Assembly: GCF_022012475.1 (NCBI RefSeq)
Contig: NZ_JAKLWS010000003.1
Span: 62,001 to 126,000, forward strand
DNA from: Rhodohalobacter sulfatireducens
Lineage (GTDB): Bacteria; Bacteroidota; Rhodothermia; Balneolales; Balneolaceae
Length of the DNA stretch: 64,000 bases
Direction of reading: 5' to 3'
In this document: one piece after another, positions 18,531 to 27,323 of the stretch
Layout of the letters: each line of letters begins with the position of its first letter
Position numbering within the stretch: position 1 is the first letter of the stretch
Position numbers and translations under genes: made by a program
Notes under the pieces: generated by a model
Seen by the model: only the letters and a program-made list of their open reading frames with translations
Database searches by the model: none
Told to the model about the DNA's origin: nothing

Positions 18531-20036
18531 TTATTGATCTGAGCCAACATTCCGATTACTTAAATTTACGAGATATAATATCCTTTGTCGATCAAGATTT
18601 TGCAGCATTTCGTGGGTATAGCGCCATTCCCAATTTCCCTGTGCTGTGCCGGGAATATTCATCCGGTGTTCGCCGCCTAAATTCATAAAATCTTGCAGTG
18701 GAAAAATTGCTTGCTCGGCTACAGAGAGCATTCCATATCGAATTAATTCCCAATTGATGTCGTTTCCGTCTGATCGTGTGTATTCCCGAACACGATGTTT
18801 ATCAGCATCGGGAGCAGAGTTGTACCAACCGATGGTGGTATCATTGTCATGAGTACCGGTATAAACCACAGAGTTTTGGTTGAAGTTGTGCGGCAGATAA
18901 CTGTTTCCGGCATCGGATCCGAAGGCAAATTGTAAAATTCTCATCCCCGGAAATTCAAAATCATCACGTAATTTTTCAACCCCGGGTGTCATCACACCGA
19001 GATCTTCTGCTATGATAGGGAGGTCGCCGAGTTCTTCTCGAATCGTTTCAAAAAGGTCGTGCGCCGGACCTGTTCTCCACTCACCATGTTCAGCTGTTTC
19101 CTCTTCGGCTGAAACTGTCCAGTATTCATCAAAGCCACGGAAATGGTCCACTCGTATCGCATCAAACAAACCAAACATTTGCTCAAAACGGTTGATCCAC
19201 CACGAGTATCCATCTCTTTTGAGAGTATCCCATTTGTAGAGAGGATTCCCCCAAAGCTGACCTGTTTTGCTGAAATAATCCGGTGGAACACCGGCAACTA
19301 ACTGACGATTTCCCTGCTTATCTACTTCAAAATATTGAGGATTCGCCCAGACATCGGCACTGTTGTGGTCCACAAAAATCGGGATATCACCTACTACCCG
19401 AACATTTCGGTCATTGGCGTAGGCCTTCAGGTCATGCCACTGGTTAAAAAACTCAAACTGCAGCCATGTTTGATAGTCAATCTCATCCTGATGGTTTTTG
19501 GCGAATTTTTTGATCGCTTTTGATTTTCTTTGTGCAAGCTCTGGTTCCCATAAATTCCAAGGATCTTGGTTGTGCTCTTTTGAACACGCCATAAACAGGC
19601 AATAATCGGGCAGCCATTCTTTGTTGGCCTTTTTAAACTCATCGAGTTTGGTCTCATCCTCAGCCGATTTTGAGCTGTAAAAGTTTTTAGAAGCTATCTC
19701 AAAAAGTCGATCCTTTTTCTTGAAAACTTTCTCGTACTCGGTATTGGTTGTTGATGGCAGTTTGGCTTTTTCCGCATCCTCGGAAGTAATCAATCCTTTC
19801 TCTACTAAAATATCCGGGCTGATGAGATAGGGGTTGCCGGCAAATGCAGAATAACTGGCATAGGGAGAATTTCCATAACCGGTGGGGCTGAGAGGCAGTA
19901 CCTGCCAAATAGTTTGACCGGTTTCCTGCAAAAAATGAATAAACTGTTTGGCATTGTCTCCTAAATCACCAATTCCATAACTGGATGGAAATGATGTGGG
20001 ATGGACAAGCGTGCCGCTGGATCTCGGAAAACGCAT
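18531..20036 (-). CDS. malQ: 4-alpha-glucanotransferase (amylomaltase)
   Basis: 501 residues, GH77. It starts MRFPRSSGTLVHPTSFPSSYGIGDLG and contains WQVLPLSPTGYGNSPYAS, then the catalytic Asp in DAIRVDHFRGFDEYW, the acid/base Glu in PIIAEDLGVMTPGVE and the third acid in YTGTHDNDTTIGWY. It disproportionates maltodextrins in the cytoplasm. It is followed on the same strand by the comA-like gene after 80 bases and preceded by glgB 126 bases upstream, so it belongs to a glucan-metabolism neighbourhood. Confidence 0.96.
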   Translation of the reverse strand: MRFPRSSGTLVHPTSFPSSYGIGDLGDNAKQFIHFLQETGQTIWQVLPLSPTGYGNSPYASYSAFAGNPYLISPDILVEKGLITSEDAEKAKLPSTTNTEYEKVFKKKDRLFEIASKNFYSSKSAEDETKLDEFKKANKEWLPDYCLFMACSKEHNQDPWNLWEPELAQRKSKAIKKFAKNHQDEIDYQTWLQFEFFNQWHDLKAYANDRNVRVVGDIPIFVDHNSADVWANPQYFEVDKQGNRQLVAGVPPDYFSKTGQLWGNPLYKWDTLKRDGYSWWINRFEQMFGLFDAIRVDHFRGFDEYWTVSAEEETAEHGEWRTGPAHDLFETIREELGDLPIIAEDLGVMTPGVEKLRDDFEFPGMRILQFAFGSDAGNSYLPHNFNQNSVVYTGTHDNDTTIGWYNSAPDADKHRVREYTRSDGNDINWELIRYGMLSVAEQAIFPLQDFMNLGGEHRMNIPGTAQGNWEWRYTHEMLQNLDRQRILYLVNLSNRNVGSDQ

Positions 20037-20162
20037 AGTCTCTTATATCGAATAAATGATAAAATTTCTTGTGAAACCTGGCTGGTAATGATGAATAAAA
20101 TACTGAATAAAGTTTCCAATCTCTTAAACCAGTCAAGTTAAAATATTTTTGAGGTGACCGGG

Positions 20163-22358
20163 TTAGGATTTCGGTTTCAAAACAACTCCGGCAAGGGGAG
20201 GAACGGCTATATTTATATGAGCAGGTTGATTGTGCCAGTTTCCCTCTTGGGCATGGACAGCAATAGGCCCTTTGTTTGTACCACCATAATAGTCAGAATC
20301 ACTGTTAAAAATCACTTCATATTCACCTGCCTTCGGTACTCCGAATTTGTACTGGTCATGGGTGTTTGGAGTAAAATTCAGAATAAAGACCAAAAAGTCA
20401 TCCGGATCATCGGATCGCCGTATGAATGAGAGGAGGCTGTTTTCTGCATCACTCATATCGATCCATTCAAATCCTTCCCATCGGGAATCGACTTTGTGGA
20501 ACGCAGGTTCTTTTTTGTAAATATTGTTCAGGTCTTTTACCAAACGCTGTACCCCCTTGTGCGTATCCCATTGCAGCAGGTGCCAGTCGATAGATTGAGA
20601 TTCTGTCCACTCGTTCCACTGTGCAAACTCGTCGCCCATAAATAGTAGCTTCTTGCCCGGGTGACCGAACATATAAGTATAAAGCAATCGGAGGTTCGCA
20701 AATTTTTGCCAGTCATCTCCCGGCATTTTTGAGAGCAGAGATTGTTTCATGTGGACCACTTCATCGTGTGAAAGCGGTAAGATAAACTGCTCAGAAAATG
20801 CATAAATCAAAGAAAATGAAAGCTGATCCTGGTGATATTTCCTGAAAATCGGATCTTTCTTGATATAGGTCAGTGTATCATTCATCCACCCCATATTCCA
20901 TTTAAAATCAAATCCGAGTCCGCCGGAAGATGTGGGTTGAGAAACGCCCTGCCATGACGTGGACTCCTCTGCAAAATTCAGAATTCCGGGATAGTATTCA
21001 TGAGTCACTTCATTGAAACGTTGTAAAAAGTGAATCGCTTCGAGATTTTCCCGCCCGCCATATTGATTCGGAATCCATTCGCCTTCTTCGCGGGAGTAAT
21101 CGAGATAGAGCATCGAGGCGACGGCATCCACCCTAAGACCGTCGATATGAAATTCCTCCAGCCAGTAAATAGCGTTGGAGATCAGGAAGTTCATTACCTC
21201 GCTCCTGCCGTAATTAAAAATATTGGTTCCCCAATCGCTGTGCTCACCCTGTCGGGGATCTTCATGCTCATAAAGTGCTGTACCGTCAAACCGGCGTAGC
21301 CCATTTTCATCTTTGGTAAAGTGGGCGGGGACCCAATCCACAATTATACCAAGCCCAGCCTGGTGACATTTATCAACGAAATATCTAAAGTCATCGGGAT
21401 TGCCAAAACGGCTCGTTGGTGCAAAATAACCGGTGATCTGGTATCCCCAGGATGGATCGTACGGATGCTCAGCAATCGGCATCAATTCAATATGGGTGAA
21501 TCCCATCTCTTTGGCGTAGGGAACCAGGTCATCCCCCATCTCACGATAGTTCAAAAATCCCGGATCGTCTCCCACTTTTCGTTTCCATGAGCCTGGGTGA
21601 ACTTCATACACAGAGATCGGCTCATTGTGATCCTGAATCTGCTGCCGATTTTCCATCCACTCCTCATCCTCCCATTCATAAGATGAGTTCCAAACTTTTG
21701 TTGCCGTTCCGGGACGCAATTCCATCAGGCGTCCATAAGGATCCGACTTTTTGAGAGGTGCTTCCGTTGCGTGAGATTTGATCTCGTACTTGTACAGATC
21801 GTTTTCAGTCACATGCGGAATAAAGGTTTCCCAAATTCCCTGGTCGTGATATTTGCGCATCCCGTGCACGCGTCCATCCCAATTGTTGAAAGAACCAATT
21901 ACACTTACACGGCTGGCACTGGGTGCGGCAACTACAAAATGAGTTCCTTCCACACCATCCACTGTTTTTGTGTGCGAACCCATAAACTTATAGGCATGAT
22001 GGTGATTTCCCTCACCCCAGAGCTGCAAATCAAAATCAGACAGCTGAGTTGCAAACCGGTAGGCATCTTCTATCGTGTAGGTATCGCCTACGTAGGGAGT
22101 GACTTTGAGTTTGTAAGAAAATCTATTCTTCCGGCGAGAAAATACGTGTTCAAAAAGCCCTTCATCTGAAATGCGTGATAATTCAACCTCTTTTCCCGAG
22201 TCCGGGATCACGATGATTGATTTAGCATCAGGACGGAAACTGCGTATAACCAATTTCTCCTTCCCTTCGATGTTTACAGTGTGTAATCCGAGCACTGAAA
22301 ACAAATCGCCATGTTCGCCGTTGGATATTGCTCGTATTTCTTCGATTTTTAAAGTCAA
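20163..22358 (-). CDS. glgB: 1,4-alpha-glucan branching enzyme
   Basis: 731 residues, GH13 subfamily 9, the usual bacterial length. There are two N-terminal beta-sandwich/CBM48 regions, then YEVHPGSWKR, the nucleophile Asp in FHIDGLRVDAVASMLYLDY, catalytic Glu in ILNFAEESTSWQGVS and the third Asp in LPLSHDEVVH. It introduces alpha-1,6 branches into glycogen. With malQ beside it and the GT5-like half-protein nearby it suggests a storage-glucan locus, although a complete glgA and glgC are not in the window. The start is ATG. Confidence 0.97.
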   Translation of the reverse strand: MTLKIEEIRAISNGEHGDLFSVLGLHTVNIEGKEKLVIRSFRPDAKSIIVIPDSGKEVELSRISDEGLFEHVFSRRKNRFSYKLKVTPYVGDTYTIEDAYRFATQLSDFDLQLWGEGNHHHAYKFMGSHTKTVDGVEGTHFVVAAPSASRVSVIGSFNNWDGRVHGMRKYHDQGIWETFIPHVTENDLYKYEIKSHATEAPLKKSDPYGRLMELRPGTATKVWNSSYEWEDEEWMENRQQIQDHNEPISVYEVHPGSWKRKVGDDPGFLNYREMGDDLVPYAKEMGFTHIELMPIAEHPYDPSWGYQITGYFAPTSRFGNPDDFRYFVDKCHQAGLGIIVDWVPAHFTKDENGLRRFDGTALYEHEDPRQGEHSDWGTNIFNYGRSEVMNFLISNAIYWLEEFHIDGLRVDAVASMLYLDYSREEGEWIPNQYGGRENLEAIHFLQRFNEVTHEYYPGILNFAEESTSWQGVSQPTSSGGLGFDFKWNMGWMNDTLTYIKKDPIFRKYHQDQLSFSLIYAFSEQFILPLSHDEVVHMKQSLLSKMPGDDWQKFANLRLLYTYMFGHPGKKLLFMGDEFAQWNEWTESQSIDWHLLQWDTHKGVQRLVKDLNNIYKKEPAFHKVDSRWEGFEWIDMSDAENSLLSFIRRSDDPDDFLVFILNFTPNTHDQYKFGVPKAGEYEVIFNSDSDYYGGTNKGPIAVHAQEGNWHNQPAHINIAVPPLAGVVLKPKS

Positions 22359-22467
22359 GATTCACCCGCGGTTTTAAAATTCCTGGTAGACAGTAAAGTT
22401 GTTATTTTCAAAAAAGTTGATTCTATCAAAAAGAACCACATGATCGGGTAAAATACAAGTTTAGAGA

Positions 22468-23694
22468 ATGAATATTATCCAGTTTATATCACGGCGGTAC
22501 CTGTTTTCAAAGAAGCACATTTCGTTGATCTCCATTTTAACGGGTATCAGTATTGGAGGAATTACGATAGGGACCGCTCTGCTCATAGTTATTTTATCCG
22601 TATTTAATGGTTTTTTTGATGTGATTCGGGGATACCTGCTCTCCTTCGATCCGGACATGCGAATTGAAAGGGTCGAGGAAACGACAATGCTTTTCGATCA
22701 GCAGATGATGGATCAGATTCTTGATCACGAAGAGGTTGTGAGTGTCTCGCCTTACGTTGAGGGGAAAGTGATGTTGGCATTTCAAAACGGACAAAATGAG
22801 GTAATTGATGTTCGTGGCGTGGATGAAGAGAATGATCCGCTTTTTCAAGAGCTTGAAGCAAGCAGGGAAAATACAGAATACGATATTTCTGTTCGTAACG
22901 GGAGTCCCGGAACTATTGTAAGTGAATCATTGGTCAACAGATACAGGTTGGAGCCCGGAGATGAGATCGCGATGCTGAGTCCGTCGGGAATGCGCCGGGC
23001 GCTGACCCAGTTTTCGTCGCCTCGGGTGAGCCGGTTTGAAGTTCGCAACAGTTACGACACTCATCAAATTGTAGCAGGTGATGTGGTTTACGTAAGCCTT
23101 GAAGCGGCACAGCGGCTGTTCAATATGCGGAATGAGATCAGCGGGTTTGATGTGCAGCTGACCGATACGGATTTGGCAGAAGAGGTGAAAGCCGACCTGC
23201 AGGGAATTATCGGGAGTGAGTACATGATTGAAACCTGGTATGACCTTCAAAAACCGCTCTATGATGTTATGTACCTCGAAAAATGGGGTTCCTATTTTAT
23301 TTTGATGATCATCGTGCTGGTGGCTGTTCTGAACATAGTGGGGTCGCTGACAATGATCGTGATCCAGAAAAAACGGGATATCGGCGTTCTGATTTCAATG
23401 GGTATGACTCCCAAAAAGATCAAGAAAATTTTCCAAAGTCAGGGATTACAAATCGGGTTGATTGGCTGTGGAATTGGCGGTGTTATTGGGATTGCACTCA
23501 CCCTGGCCCAAAAGGAATTTGGGCTTGTCAAACTCTCCTCCTCTTTTATTATTGATGCCTATCCCGTGGCCATTCAAATCTCAGACATTGTGATCGTTTT
23601 GATCGGGACGATGCTTCTTTGTCTCCTCGCAAGCTGGTATCCTGCAATGCGTGCGGCTTCCGTTGAGCCCGCTGATGCGGTAAGGGATGAGTAG
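22468..23694 (+). CDS. LolC/LolE-type ABC transporter permease
   Basis: 408 residues with one N-terminal transmembrane helix (SILTGISIGGITIGTALLIVILSVFNGFF), a large periplasmic MacB-like domain, and three C-terminal FtsX helices. The NGFFDVIRGYLLSFDPDMRI segment and the VGSLTMIVIQKKRDIGVLISMG motif are typical of lipoprotein-releasing permeases, which extract lipoproteins from the inner membrane with the ATPase LolD. No ATPase gene is adjacent. It is divergent from glgB and followed by an intergenic REP-like repeat. Confidence 0.88.
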   Translation: MNIIQFISRRYLFSKKHISLISILTGISIGGITIGTALLIVILSVFNGFFDVIRGYLLSFDPDMRIERVEETTMLFDQQMMDQILDHEEVVSVSPYVEGKVMLAFQNGQNEVIDVRGVDEENDPLFQELEASRENTEYDISVRNGSPGTIVSESLVNRYRLEPGDEIAMLSPSGMRRALTQFSSPRVSRFEVRNSYDTHQIVAGDVVYVSLEAAQRLFNMRNEISGFDVQLTDTDLAEEVKADLQGIIGSEYMIETWYDLQKPLYDVMYLEKWGSYFILMIIVLVAVLNIVGSLTMIVIQKKRDIGVLISMGMTPKKIKKIFQSQGLQIGLIGCGIGGVIGIALTLAQKEFGLVKLSSSFIIDAYPVAIQISDIVIVLIGTMLLCLLASWYPAMRAASVEPADAVRDE

Positions 23695-23854
23695 TACGCC
23701 GGAGAGCTTTTCCGGCTCTGAAAACCTAAAATTCCTCGACCGTCGGTTTGTAAGTTGATTGGCGTTTGTTCTGGCATACATTGAATTGTGATTGAATTGG
23801 TATTCCGAAGTAACGGGCAAAGCCTGTCCCGATCACTATCGGGGCTGTCCGTTG
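23695..23854. repeat. Two-hairpin intergenic repeat, copy A
   Basis: The first hairpin (23697-23716) has GCCGGA/TCCGGC arms. The second (23813-23854) is a 42-base element with CCCGAT/ATCGGG inner arms and ACGGGCA/TGTCCGT outer arms. The 42-base element recurs at 25940-25981 with a single difference, and the GCCGGA hairpin recurs at 25833-25855. It is located between the LolC/E-type gene and the DUF4249 pair. A REP/BIME-like unit is the best reading. Confidence 0.75.
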
Positions 23855-23877
23855 CACATTTATCTCCGAATGTACTC

Positions 23878-24765
23878 TTACCAAAAAGGCTCTTCCGGTT
23901 CACAGGGAATAACATCCGAACTATCTGGTGTCTGGCATGTGAAATAAGGCACCAATTTTGAATCGGTGCCGACCACATACCCCAGACCATTTTCTACATT
24001 AGATGCAGTGCCGTCGAGGAAATATTCCAGGTCGTTAATCGATGAGATGTTATCATCCCATTCTGGTCCGCCGGCAGCCACAAAAAATTGTCGATGTAAG
24101 ACGGCAATATCAGCGCCCGCATTACTCTCAGTAATAAATCGACGTTCCTCGGAATCCCGAACCAATGTAAAATATGCGCCGCCAAATGCCCCGGTATGTT
24201 TCAGTTTATTTCGGTAGTTGAATGTATAAACTCTTTTCACTCTTTCAGTCTGCGGGCTTATTAAGACGTACCACTTTGTCTGAAGATCGGCAATGTGTTC
24301 TACCGAATCATCAATATAGATCATATATCCCGAGGGATTATTATTTATCCACACAATAGGTGTTGGTAGTTCTTCAGGAATGGTTACCGTAACCACACTC
24401 GATTTCCCATCGTCACGTTCTGCTATAATACGATAGGTGTGCTCATTTTTAAGAGGTATGGTAGTCCAGTAATTCAATAAATCTCTGGAAGCAAACAGGG
24501 AATCCTGCATCACGGCGGTCTGGCCAGTTTCTACATCTTCCAAAGTAACGGTTATCCCGGCTGGATCGGGTGTTTCATTAATGTTTTCCCGGGGGACTCC
24601 TATTCTGATCCACTGCGTATCTTTTTCGGCATCAAGAGTTCCATAGATCGAAAAGTGGTATTTATTGTTTTCCTGAAGAGGTTCGAAGGTTTGATCGCAC
24701 CCGATCACTAAAAGAAAAGCAACCAGCAGTAAAATGGGATTAGAAATAGGGTGATGTTCTTTCAT
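23878..24765 (-). CDS. DUF4249-type lipoprotein (paralogue 1)
   Basis: 295 residues with a lipoprotein signal (LLLVAFLLVIGC, Cys about residue 23) followed by DQTFEPLQENNKYHFSIYGTLD and TVTLEDVETGQTAVM, the DUF4249 pattern. These are beta-rich surface or outer-membrane-facing lipoproteins of Bacteroidota whose role is not established; they often accompany TonB-dependent transporters, none of which is present here. The body is strongly similar to the next gene, from which it is separated by 69 bases, so the pair arose by tandem duplication. Confidence 0.78.
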   Translation of the reverse strand: MKEHHPISNPILLLVAFLLVIGCDQTFEPLQENNKYHFSIYGTLDAEKDTQWIRIGVPRENINETPDPAGITVTLEDVETGQTAVMQDSLFASRDLLNYWTTIPLKNEHTYRIIAERDDGKSSVVTVTIPEELPTPIVWINNNPSGYMIYIDDSVEHIADLQTKWYVLISPQTERVKRVYTFNYRNKLKHTGAFGGAYFTLVRDSEERRFITESNAGADIAVLHRQFFVAAGGPEWDDNISSINDLEYFLDGTASNVENGLGYVVGTDSKLVPYFTCQTPDSSDVIPCEPEEPFW

Positions 24766-24834
24766 ACCGAAGCCTTAAAATGAAAGGTAATTGAAATAAT
24801 GTATTAAAATTGATTTCAAAAGGAGAACACAACC

Positions 24835-25746
24835 TCACCAAAAAGGTTCTTCTTCGGGACAGGGTATAATTTTTGATTTATCAGGTGCCTCGCACGGAGT
24901 TTGCGGAAACCATTTGGCGTCGACTCCAACTACATAACCCAACCCATTCTCTACATTCGAGGCTGTTCCATCTAAAAAATACTCGAGGTTATCAATAGAA
25001 GACATATCATCCACCCATTCCGGTCCGCCCGCAGCAATAAAGACCTGTCTTTTAACAATAGAATAGTCTGTATTGCCAAGACTTTGTTCAATATGCGCCT
25101 CTTCTCTATTCCAGTTTGCAAATGCGAAATTAGACCCGGAGTAAGCAAATGTATGCTGTAAAGTATACCGTATCGGAAACCTATAAACTCTTCTTATATC
25201 TTCAGTCCCCGGGCTCAAAATTACATAATACACGGACTGCACATCGGCGATATGTTCAATCTCATCATCAATATAGATGTCTGCGCCATTTGGATTGGTA
25301 GGGTTCAATACATATGGCGAGGATAACTCCTTTGGTGTTGTAACAGTCACGCTGCTCATTTTTCCATCACGTTCAACAGTAATACGATAGGTCTGTTCAT
25401 TCTTGATATCCATCGTGGTCCAGTAGTTGAGGACATTTTTAAAGGTGAAAACCGAGTCGTTCATGATCACAGTTTCACCACTTTGTATGTCTTCAAGAGT
25501 TACCTGAATTCCTTCCGGATTTGGCGGTTCATCAATACTCTCCCGAACGGTTCCAACCCGAACCCACTGTGTATCTGCTGAAGCGTTGAGGTAACCGGAG
25601 ATCGTAAAATTATAGATATTGTTTTCCTTAAGAGGTTCGAAAGTTTGATCACAAGAGGTGAGAATCAGAATTGACGTGATAAAAAATAAACCACAAAGAA
25701 GCCCGAAATTTTTGTGTCTGATTCTATGATTTTGATTGAATTGCAC
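24835..25746 (-). CDS. DUF4249-type lipoprotein (paralogue 2)
   Basis: 303 residues with lipobox LILTSC, then DQTFEPLKENNIYNFTISGYLN, TLEDIQSGETVIMNDS and the C-terminal FLDGTASNVENGLGYVVGVDAKW and PCPEEEPFW. The beginning and the last third nearly match the downstream paralogue (FLDGTASNVENGLGYVVGTDSK there), while the middle has diverged. It is probably transcribed first, with paralogue 1 following 69 bases later. Anchored to the outer membrane (inference). Function unknown. Confidence 0.78.
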   Translation of the reverse strand: MQFNQNHRIRHKNFGLLCGLFFITSILILTSCDQTFEPLKENNIYNFTISGYLNASADTQWVRVGTVRESIDEPPNPEGIQVTLEDIQSGETVIMNDSVFTFKNVLNYWTTMDIKNEQTYRITVERDGKMSSVTVTTPKELSSPYVLNPTNPNGADIYIDDEIEHIADVQSVYYVILSPGTEDIRRVYRFPIRYTLQHTFAYSGSNFAFANWNREEAHIEQSLGNTDYSIVKRQVFIAAGGPEWVDDMSSIDNLEYFLDGTASNVENGLGYVVGVDAKWFPQTPCEAPDKSKIIPCPEEEPFW

Positions 25747-25832
25747 ACGTAGCTCCGAACAATGAATGTTTCTCTCAATCTAAGAAATCGGGGCAGAATA
25801 GCAAGTTGGGGGTTTGAAGTTGGGTAAATTTG

Positions 25833-25981
25833 TACGCCGGACAGCTTGTCCGGCCGGGAATGCCATTGTGCAAGAGGAAGAAATTTTCTTGAAATTATCC
25901 CTGAGCGCATGTCATATCCTCTCAATCCATTTTGAGAGAACGGGCAAAGCCTGTCCCGATCACTATCGGGGCTGCCCGTTG
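25833..25981. repeat. Two-hairpin intergenic repeat, copy B
   Basis: Same layout as copy A at 23695: a perfect GCCGGACA/TGTCCGGC hairpin at 25835-25853, then about 85 bases of unrelated spacer, then the 42-base element at 25940-25981 whose outer arms are a perfect ACGGGCA/TGCCCGT here. The single change from copy A swaps a G-C for a G-U pair, and the changes in the first hairpin (C-G to G-U) also keep pairing, so structure rather than sequence seems conserved. Confidence 0.75.
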
Positions 25982-26062
25982 TACTTTTTTTAAAACTATT
26001 TCCCCGCCTCGTTCGTCTTACATTTGAAACCCACAACACGAGGCTTCGAAAATTTGGAACAG

Positions 26063-26626
26063 ATGGATGATTCGGCATTGGTCGAACAGATACAACGGGG
26101 TGATCAGCAGGCATTTACGGTGCTGATGGAGCGCTGGCAAACGCGCATCCACCGGTTCGCATTCCGGTTTTTTGCGGATGTGGATGAAGCCAGCGAGATC
26201 ACACAAAAGACGTTTATTAAAGTGTATCAAAAAGTGGATACACTCGATGAGCCGGGAAAATTCTCGTCGTGGATCTATCGTGTTGCGAATAATCTATGCC
26301 TTGATGAACTGAAACGAGCCGGACGGCGAAAATCGAGTCCGCTTGAAGCGTGGGTGGAGCAGATGGAAGCCAGCCAGACTCCGGCCAAAAAACTGGAGAC
26401 CAAAGAGCTGGGCGAGGTTCTGCAGAAAGCATTGTTGACACTGCCGGATGAGCAGAGAGTGGTCATCATTTTAAAAGAGTACGAGGGAATGAAATTCAGA
26501 GAAATTGCAGAGATCCTTGAGGAGCCGGAAAACACGGTAAAGTCCCGTATGTACTACGGGCTGAAATCATTACGACGAGTTTTAAAGAAGTGGAATATCC
26601 AAAACGAATATTTGAATCATGACTGA
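26063..26626 (+). CDS. ECF-type RNA polymerase sigma factor
   Basis: 187 residues from ATG 26063 (MDDSALVEQIQRGDQQAFTVLMERW). Region 2 includes VDEASEITQKTFIKVYQKV and FSSWIYRVANNLCLDELKR; region 4 includes LTLPDEQRVVIILKEYEGMKFREIAEILEEPENTVKSR, the helix-turn-helix that reads the -35 element. There are no extra domains. The in-frame TTG at 26024 would add a poorly conserved 13-residue tail. Its stop overlaps the next gene by 8 bases, and that gene looks like its anti-sigma factor, so this is a self-contained signalling operon. Target promoters are unknown. Confidence 0.92.
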   Translation: MDDSALVEQIQRGDQQAFTVLMERWQTRIHRFAFRFFADVDEASEITQKTFIKVYQKVDTLDEPGKFSSWIYRVANNLCLDELKRAGRRKSSPLEAWVEQMEASQTPAKKLETKELGEVLQKALLTLPDEQRVVIILKEYEGMKFREIAEILEEPENTVKSRMYYGLKSLRRVLKKWNIQNEYLNHD

Positions 26627-27323
26627 CAAAGAGATCAAAAACCTGTTTATGGATTATCTCTATGATGAGATGTCTGATGAACAGAAAAAGGAATTTGAAA
26701 AAAGACTGGAAGACCTTCCTGAGCTTAAAAAAGAGCTTGAGGAACTGGAGTCTACCAAAAATTTGATTGAGGGTGTGCCAATGGAAACGCCTTCCCACAA
26801 ACTGGTGATGATGGCCCCGGATCACAATCAAAAAGAGGAAGATCAGAGATCAACCAAACCGGTTTTTCTGAAACGATATCCGGGACTGATTACCGTGTTG
26901 GCCGCGGCCGCTTGCATGCTAATTGTTCTGATGGGAGCGGCTTTTACGGATCTGAAAATGGGTCAAAATGAGCAGGGTTTTTACCTGGCGTTTGGCGAGG
27001 CTCCATCAATACAACCGGTTCAACATGGAATGAGTGAGCAGGAAGTTCGTGATATGATTGACCAGATCAGGCAGGAAAATTCCATTCTTTTGGCTTCCAT
27101 GATAGAACAAGTTCAGGAGCAACAAAACGAACAGCTGGAGGAAGCGATCAGTGTGTTAACTGATTATTACGATCAAAGGCGTCAGCAAGATCTGCGGCTT
27201 ATTTCGGAAGGACTAGCACAGCTTGAAGAAGATACTTATTACCGTTTGAGGCAAACAGACGAAACATTGGGCGATCTCATCTACGCACTGAGCTATCCAC
27301 AAACCCAATCCACACAAGAATGA
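26619..27323 (+). CDS. Probable membrane anti-sigma factor
   Basis: 234 residues: a charged cytoplasmic N-terminal helix region (MTDKEIKNLFMDYLYDEMSDEQKKEFEKRL), typical in shape of anti-sigma domains but without the HxxxCxxC zinc motif, a single transmembrane helix (ITVLAAAACMLIVLMGAA at about 91-108), and a periplasmic Gln/Glu-rich coiled coil (EQVQEQQNEQLEEA, AQLEEDTYYRLRQTD). The gene overlaps the sigma gene by 8 bases and the next gene by ATGA, so translation is probably coupled. The call rests on position and topology more than on sequence motifs. Confidence 0.75.
   Translation: MTDKEIKNLFMDYLYDEMSDEQKKEFEKRLEDLPELKKELEELESTKNLIEGVPMETPSHKLVMMAPDHNQKEEDQRSTKPVFLKRYPGLITVLAAAACMLIVLMGAAFTDLKMGQNEQGFYLAFGEAPSIQPVQHGMSEQEVRDMIDQIRQENSILLASMIEQVQEQQNEQLEEAISVLTDYYDQRRQQDLRLISEGLAQLEEDTYYRLRQTDETLGDLIYALSYPQTQSTQE

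Noticed and set aside
23813-23854. The 42-base hairpin element as a transcription terminator
   Set aside because: There is no T tract after either copy and it recurs with a sister hairpin, so a dispersed repeat is a better reading.
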